64,000 nt of DNA from Nautilus pompilius. Lineage: Eukaryota; Mollusca; Cephalopoda; Nautilida; Nautilidae. The position numbers and the translations under genes are program-made. This document shows positions 60,181-64,000 of the stretch, in pieces. The first letter of the stretch is position 1. Each line of letters opens with the position of its first letter. The notes under the pieces are model-generated. The model did no database searches, had not been told where the DNA came from, and was given only the letters and a program-made list of their open reading frames with translations. Location of the stretch: contig JACATO010001015.1 of NCBI GenBank assembly GCA_018389105.1, positions 62,001 to 126,000 on the forward strand, written 5' to 3'.

Positions 60181-63100
60181 TTAAAAGTGGGTGCTACACA
60201 CTTCTCATCAAAACCCTCTAGACTGACCACAGAGCCATGCTATGCCATTTAATAAATACAGAAGGCTCCCCCCCCTTTTTTTTTTTTTACTTTCATCACG
60301 AGATGGATCTGCATCCCCTAAACCTGGGGACTTGCCCAAATGTTTTAAGTAGTTTTGCTCAATTTTACTTACTGATAAATGGCTATTTTTTTTTTGCCAC
60401 TCTTCCATGTAGTCTATTTCTTACTCTCTGGAAATCTGTGGAGCAGTGTTTTTTTTTCTTTGTCAGTAAGACAGAGACAGACAGACAATAAGGTATACTA
60501 CTTATACAATAGGGATTAACCTGAGTACACCTGATGTTTGTACATTCGTTTAAAACTTCTTATTAGTAAAAGAAAAAATAAATCTCAATCTGGTTAAACA
60601 TTTGTTTGGCAGCAGTTTACATGCTGCAAGAAACCACACGTAATTACTCTTGTTTTTTTTTTAAAAAAATGGTATTTGTTTCTGCTAATTAAACAATGTT
60701 TGGTGCTTAGAAAATTAGGTGTTTTGTTTTTTTTGGACGGGTGGTTTATCTTTGAGATTGTTTCACTGGTGAATGATAGGGAAAGAAACTATACATAAAT
60801 GTGATTATTCTTTGCAGTGCCAGCTTCTTCCCCCCCCCAAAAAAGTAAATCTGACTCTTAACAAAAACCTCATGTGCTGGCCTACAGCATCACCAGGGGG
60901 CTTCAGAACTACTAGGTCATTCTGCAGGTGCCCTGTGAGTTTTCTGATGATAGAAAAGTAAATTTTTAAGAAAAATCCTGATTCTCAGTTGAAGGGATGA
61001 TTGTTTTGGTGTCAGCAAAGCTGGAAGATGGCGGTGCCATGACAAACTTTTTCTCCTCCTGTTTTTGCTGCCCTGAAGTAGCTTCACTTGGAACCTTGGA
61101 AAATTTTGCAGAATGTTATGAATCTTATTTGGAATATCTCTCTCTCTCTCTCTCTCTCTCTCATATTCATGTCTGAGCTGTTGTGTGCATTTGTTTTGAC
61201 AGTTTACAGGTAACTTAAAAAATATTAGACCTTCCAAAAAGTGTTTTTTTTTTTTAAATGGGGTTTAAACTTTATTAAGAATGAACCAAAATGGAAAGAA
61301 ATGATTCTGTATAAATATAAAGAATGATTGTAATCATAACATCTTGGTGTCTAAAGTATAGTGTAGCTGTTGCGAATAGACCATTAAAGCTGCGTGCTCT
61401 CATTCCCTTTGGTTACATTTCTACCAGTTAGTTCACTTCTTTCTTTTTTTTTTCTTTAACTCATTTATCTCCGACTTGCACATCTAGATTTATTTGCAAT
61501 TTATTTTAATTAGATGTTTTAAAAATAATTCATGTCAGGAACTGAGATAACCAAACTGTTAGCTTTATTGTGTGATGATTAAAGGTTGGCCCTTACTTCA
61601 GAAGCTGAAAATAAGGATTTTGATTCTTTGAAAGGAATCCTGCTACAATTGAGAATTCTCCGATGGATCTTCTTGTCGCTTTCTCTGTGCAGGCTCCTAC
61701 ATCTTCTAGTCACTTGGGATCTTTTTGTTGGGGTGCTATGTTGGCCACTGTTTGCCGCTAGCTAACTAACCCCAAACATTAAATGTGCCAAGAAAGATGA
61801 TGATGGTGGTGGTGATGTGCTACATGACACACATGATAAATGTGTGGAGTAATAGAGCTTTTGACTTTGACATGATTCTCTCTTAAGACGAACATGGGAG
61901 ATTGTCTATTTTTAATCTGGTTACCCCCCCACTACCAAACATAACCACCATTCTGGTTAGCCTGTTTAATTTTTGGCAAATCTTACACAAAAACCCAAAC
62001 TTCTAACAGCTGCCGGCACAAAACTGGTTTTAAAAAATCTTGCATAAATTAGGAAGTTTAGCATCTGATTACTACTTTCCATTTTCTGAGGGTCTCATTT
62101 GCATGTTTATCTTTTACACCAACTAAATTTGCACAGATTTTATACAATATTTGTTACCTTTTACCAGCTGATCCTACACCTGTCTACATATTTTTTCCTA
62201 GTTGACTCAAAGCTGAGGGCTGGAGGGAATTTTACATACAAATCGTAATCGTGTAAGCTTTATGTATGCCAGCTAGTCTGTTTGCATGTTGGTGTTGTAT
62301 TTAAGTCTGTAATTGTATTTTTCTTTCAAACTTTTGAAATTGGCAGGATAGTTGTTGCTAATTATACAGCCTGGAGTATTGGTATCATCTTATTAAATGA
62401 TGTGATGTAATGGCCACTTCACGTAAAAAATATTCTGCAGGTTTTTGTCGGATGTGAATACATTTATGAATGAAAGATGCGACTAAATTGTTAATTTGAA
62501 AAGCATTTGTATTTAATGGCAAAACATGAACAACTGGGATGCCTAATTAAGCCCACAGCCTGTAAGGTTTTTTTTGTCATATTATTATTTTAGATTTATC
62601 TCAAAAAATCAAACCATTATTCATATTAGCAGGTTTTTTTTTTTGCTTCATTGCAGTACAGAAACTATTCGACATTAAATGATCAGCTGGAAAGAGAGAA
62701 CTGGAAGGTCACACTCTTTCTACCTCCAACTCCTATATAACCATCTCTTGTACTTTCAGACTTATAATTGAACAAATGTTGTAGGAGGCTTGTTAGACTA
62801 AAACATTGTTGTTTATTACTTGTCAGGGTTATAAACACGTTGTCACTCATGTTTTTAAGAAATTTAAATTCAGGTATTTCCAAATCTGTATTCATTTTAA
62901 CTTATTTTTGAAGGAGAGATAAGGTTTGCATTTGCAGAGTGGATTTGGTTGGCGTTTGATTAAACTATTTCTAGTTTGGAAAATTGATCTTCACTATATT
63001 TATTATTGTTAATTGCCTCATTGAAGAAAAAGAATAATTAAATATTTTGTTCCAATGAATTTTTTAAACATGAATTTTCAGTGCCTTTCTTTTTTGCATT

Positions 63101-63323
63101 AAGGAAATAATATATTGAGATCTCTTGGTGGAGAGGATGTTGCCCATTATGCATCTTACTACTACTATTTTCTTTTTTGTCTCCAGTAGCTCAAAACAGT
63201 CATCTTCTGGTGGTTAGTAGGTTAACATATTCTAGTTTAACCCATCTCCTCGGGTGAGTTTTTTTTTTTTCTTTTCTTGATATTTGTTCTTTTTGAATAA
63301 GTTGCATGTTTTCTTTTCCATAG
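60181..63323 (+). other. end of the 15.8 kb intron
   Basis: Contains a (CT)n microsatellite at 61137-61161, C/T and T tracts near 60268-60288 and a short GATG/GGTG repeat near 61797-61817. No gene was recognised. It ends with acceptor TTTTCCATAG at 63314-63323. Confidence 0.6.
61137..61161. repeat. (CT)n microsatellite
   Basis: About twelve uninterrupted CT units. Confidence 0.95.
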
Positions 63324-63440
63324 GTGATGAACCATCACTGGGTGGAGGGGAACTGTTCAGGGAGATGTGATAAATGTAAGAAGTCCATCAAATCCTACAA
63401 TGGAGTCACAGGCCTCCACTGTAGGTGGTGCCATGCAACT
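63324..63440 (+). CDS. DGKB: class I diacylglycerol kinase, exon: second C1 zinc finger, main part
   Basis: A 117-nt exon, phase 0 to phase 0, 39 residues. It begins [20 protein letters not shown] and continues to [13 protein letters not shown]. It gives the His and two Cys pairs of C1b (C-X2-C-X14-C-X2-C). The closing His and Cys ligands belong to the next exon, outside the window. The VEGNC and TGLHC-WC patterns are diagnostic of class I diacylglycerol kinases. The donor is GTAAGT. The catalytic domain, with its GGDG nucleotide-binding motif, should follow beyond 64000. Confidence 0.97.
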
Positions 63441-64000
63441 GTAAGTATGCCCTTTGTTTCTCTATTTAATGAAAGCCTTTGTTCTTTCTGTGTAAAGGCC
63501 ACATCCGGTTCTGAACAAAAACCACCTTTGCCCAGGAGTTGCTCTATAATGACTGTTTTACGATGATTGTGGACTCTAAATAGAAAGGAAGCATTTCTGT
63601 TATTTTTTATTTTTTCTTTCTCTCTTTTCTTTTAATAATATTGAATGCAGTTTGTTAAACATCAGGGCTTTTATTATCCGAAGGTCCACGCACAGGCCTC
63701 CTGGTGGGAATATGGAATCAGGCAAAAACAGGGTTTGTGTCGCTGATAAGTATTGGCTAAATGTTCTCACAGTGCAGTGCAACCAAACGCCATAGTAGAA
63801 CTAAAAGGCATCTGCTGGAAAAACATGATTGATTATGAACACTACACCGACAAAGATACTTTGTAAATTAAAAGAAAGGGGGAAAAAAGGGAATAGTACC
63901 CATGTTTAGTACGATGGCTCTGGTGGTGTTCTCTTGGTCAGCTGTGGATACAACATTCATTCAGATTTCCCACAATTTTTTTTTCTGAAATTAACCCTGT
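63441..64000 (+). other. intron start at window edge
   Basis: No sequence matching the expected end of C1b or the catalytic domain was found in the last 560 bases. Confidence 0.75.

Overview
This 64 kb window is AT-rich, intron-rich animal DNA. The gene content, large introns, dense mariner/Tc1/hAT remnants and tRNA-derived SINE-like repeats fit a lophotrochozoan, probably a mollusc. The species call is inference, because nothing here fixes it. There is no bacterial signal (no operons, no Shine-Dalgarno spacing).

The backbone is one plus-strand gene: a class I (calcium-regulated) diacylglycerol kinase, the invertebrate counterpart of vertebrate DGKA/DGKB/DGKG. Nine exons could be joined by splice sites and reading phase: 19351-19711, 31097-31297, 39045-39233, 40163-40212, 42740-42814, 43805-43924, 45038-45155, 47445-47533 and 63324-63440. 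All eight junctions are phase-compatible. The joined exons give 1,320 nt (440 codons) with no stop. In order they encode the end of the recoverin-homology (RVH) domain, a long linker with a histidine-rich run, two canonical EF-hands, a complete first C1 zinc finger, and most of the second C1. The first part of the RVH domain with the start codon, and the end of C1b plus the catalytic domain, were not found and probably lie outside the window. No promoter or polyadenylation site could be assigned.

The introns hold most of the rest. Two mariner copies have terminal inverted repeats and TA target duplications (31822-33155 and 40736-42071). A related pair of short hAT derivatives lies at 21727-22453 and 48934-49684. 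The second has a perfect 8-bp target duplication and sits inside an older Tc1-like element. Upstream of the first recognised exon is a decayed hAT transposase on the minus strand (about 9905-11990), which contains a long perfect-arm hairpin. Other repeats are a 358-bp Tc1-type MITE (24976-25333), tRNA-like SINE remnants, two further Tc1-like scraps, a fragment of a transposon-associated protein family (about 33266-34020), and a 25-unit, 35-bp minisatellite (35331-36204).

The points most worth checking are: an internal alternative 5' splice site in the first recognised exon that would add or remove 78 residues in frame; the histidine-rich insertion; several candidate in-frame microexons, notably 55716-55733 between the two C1 domains; the nested hAT-in-Tc1 insertion; and the hairpin inside the hAT remnant. 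No wholly new multi-gene system was found. The window reads as one conserved signalling gene with heavily colonised introns.
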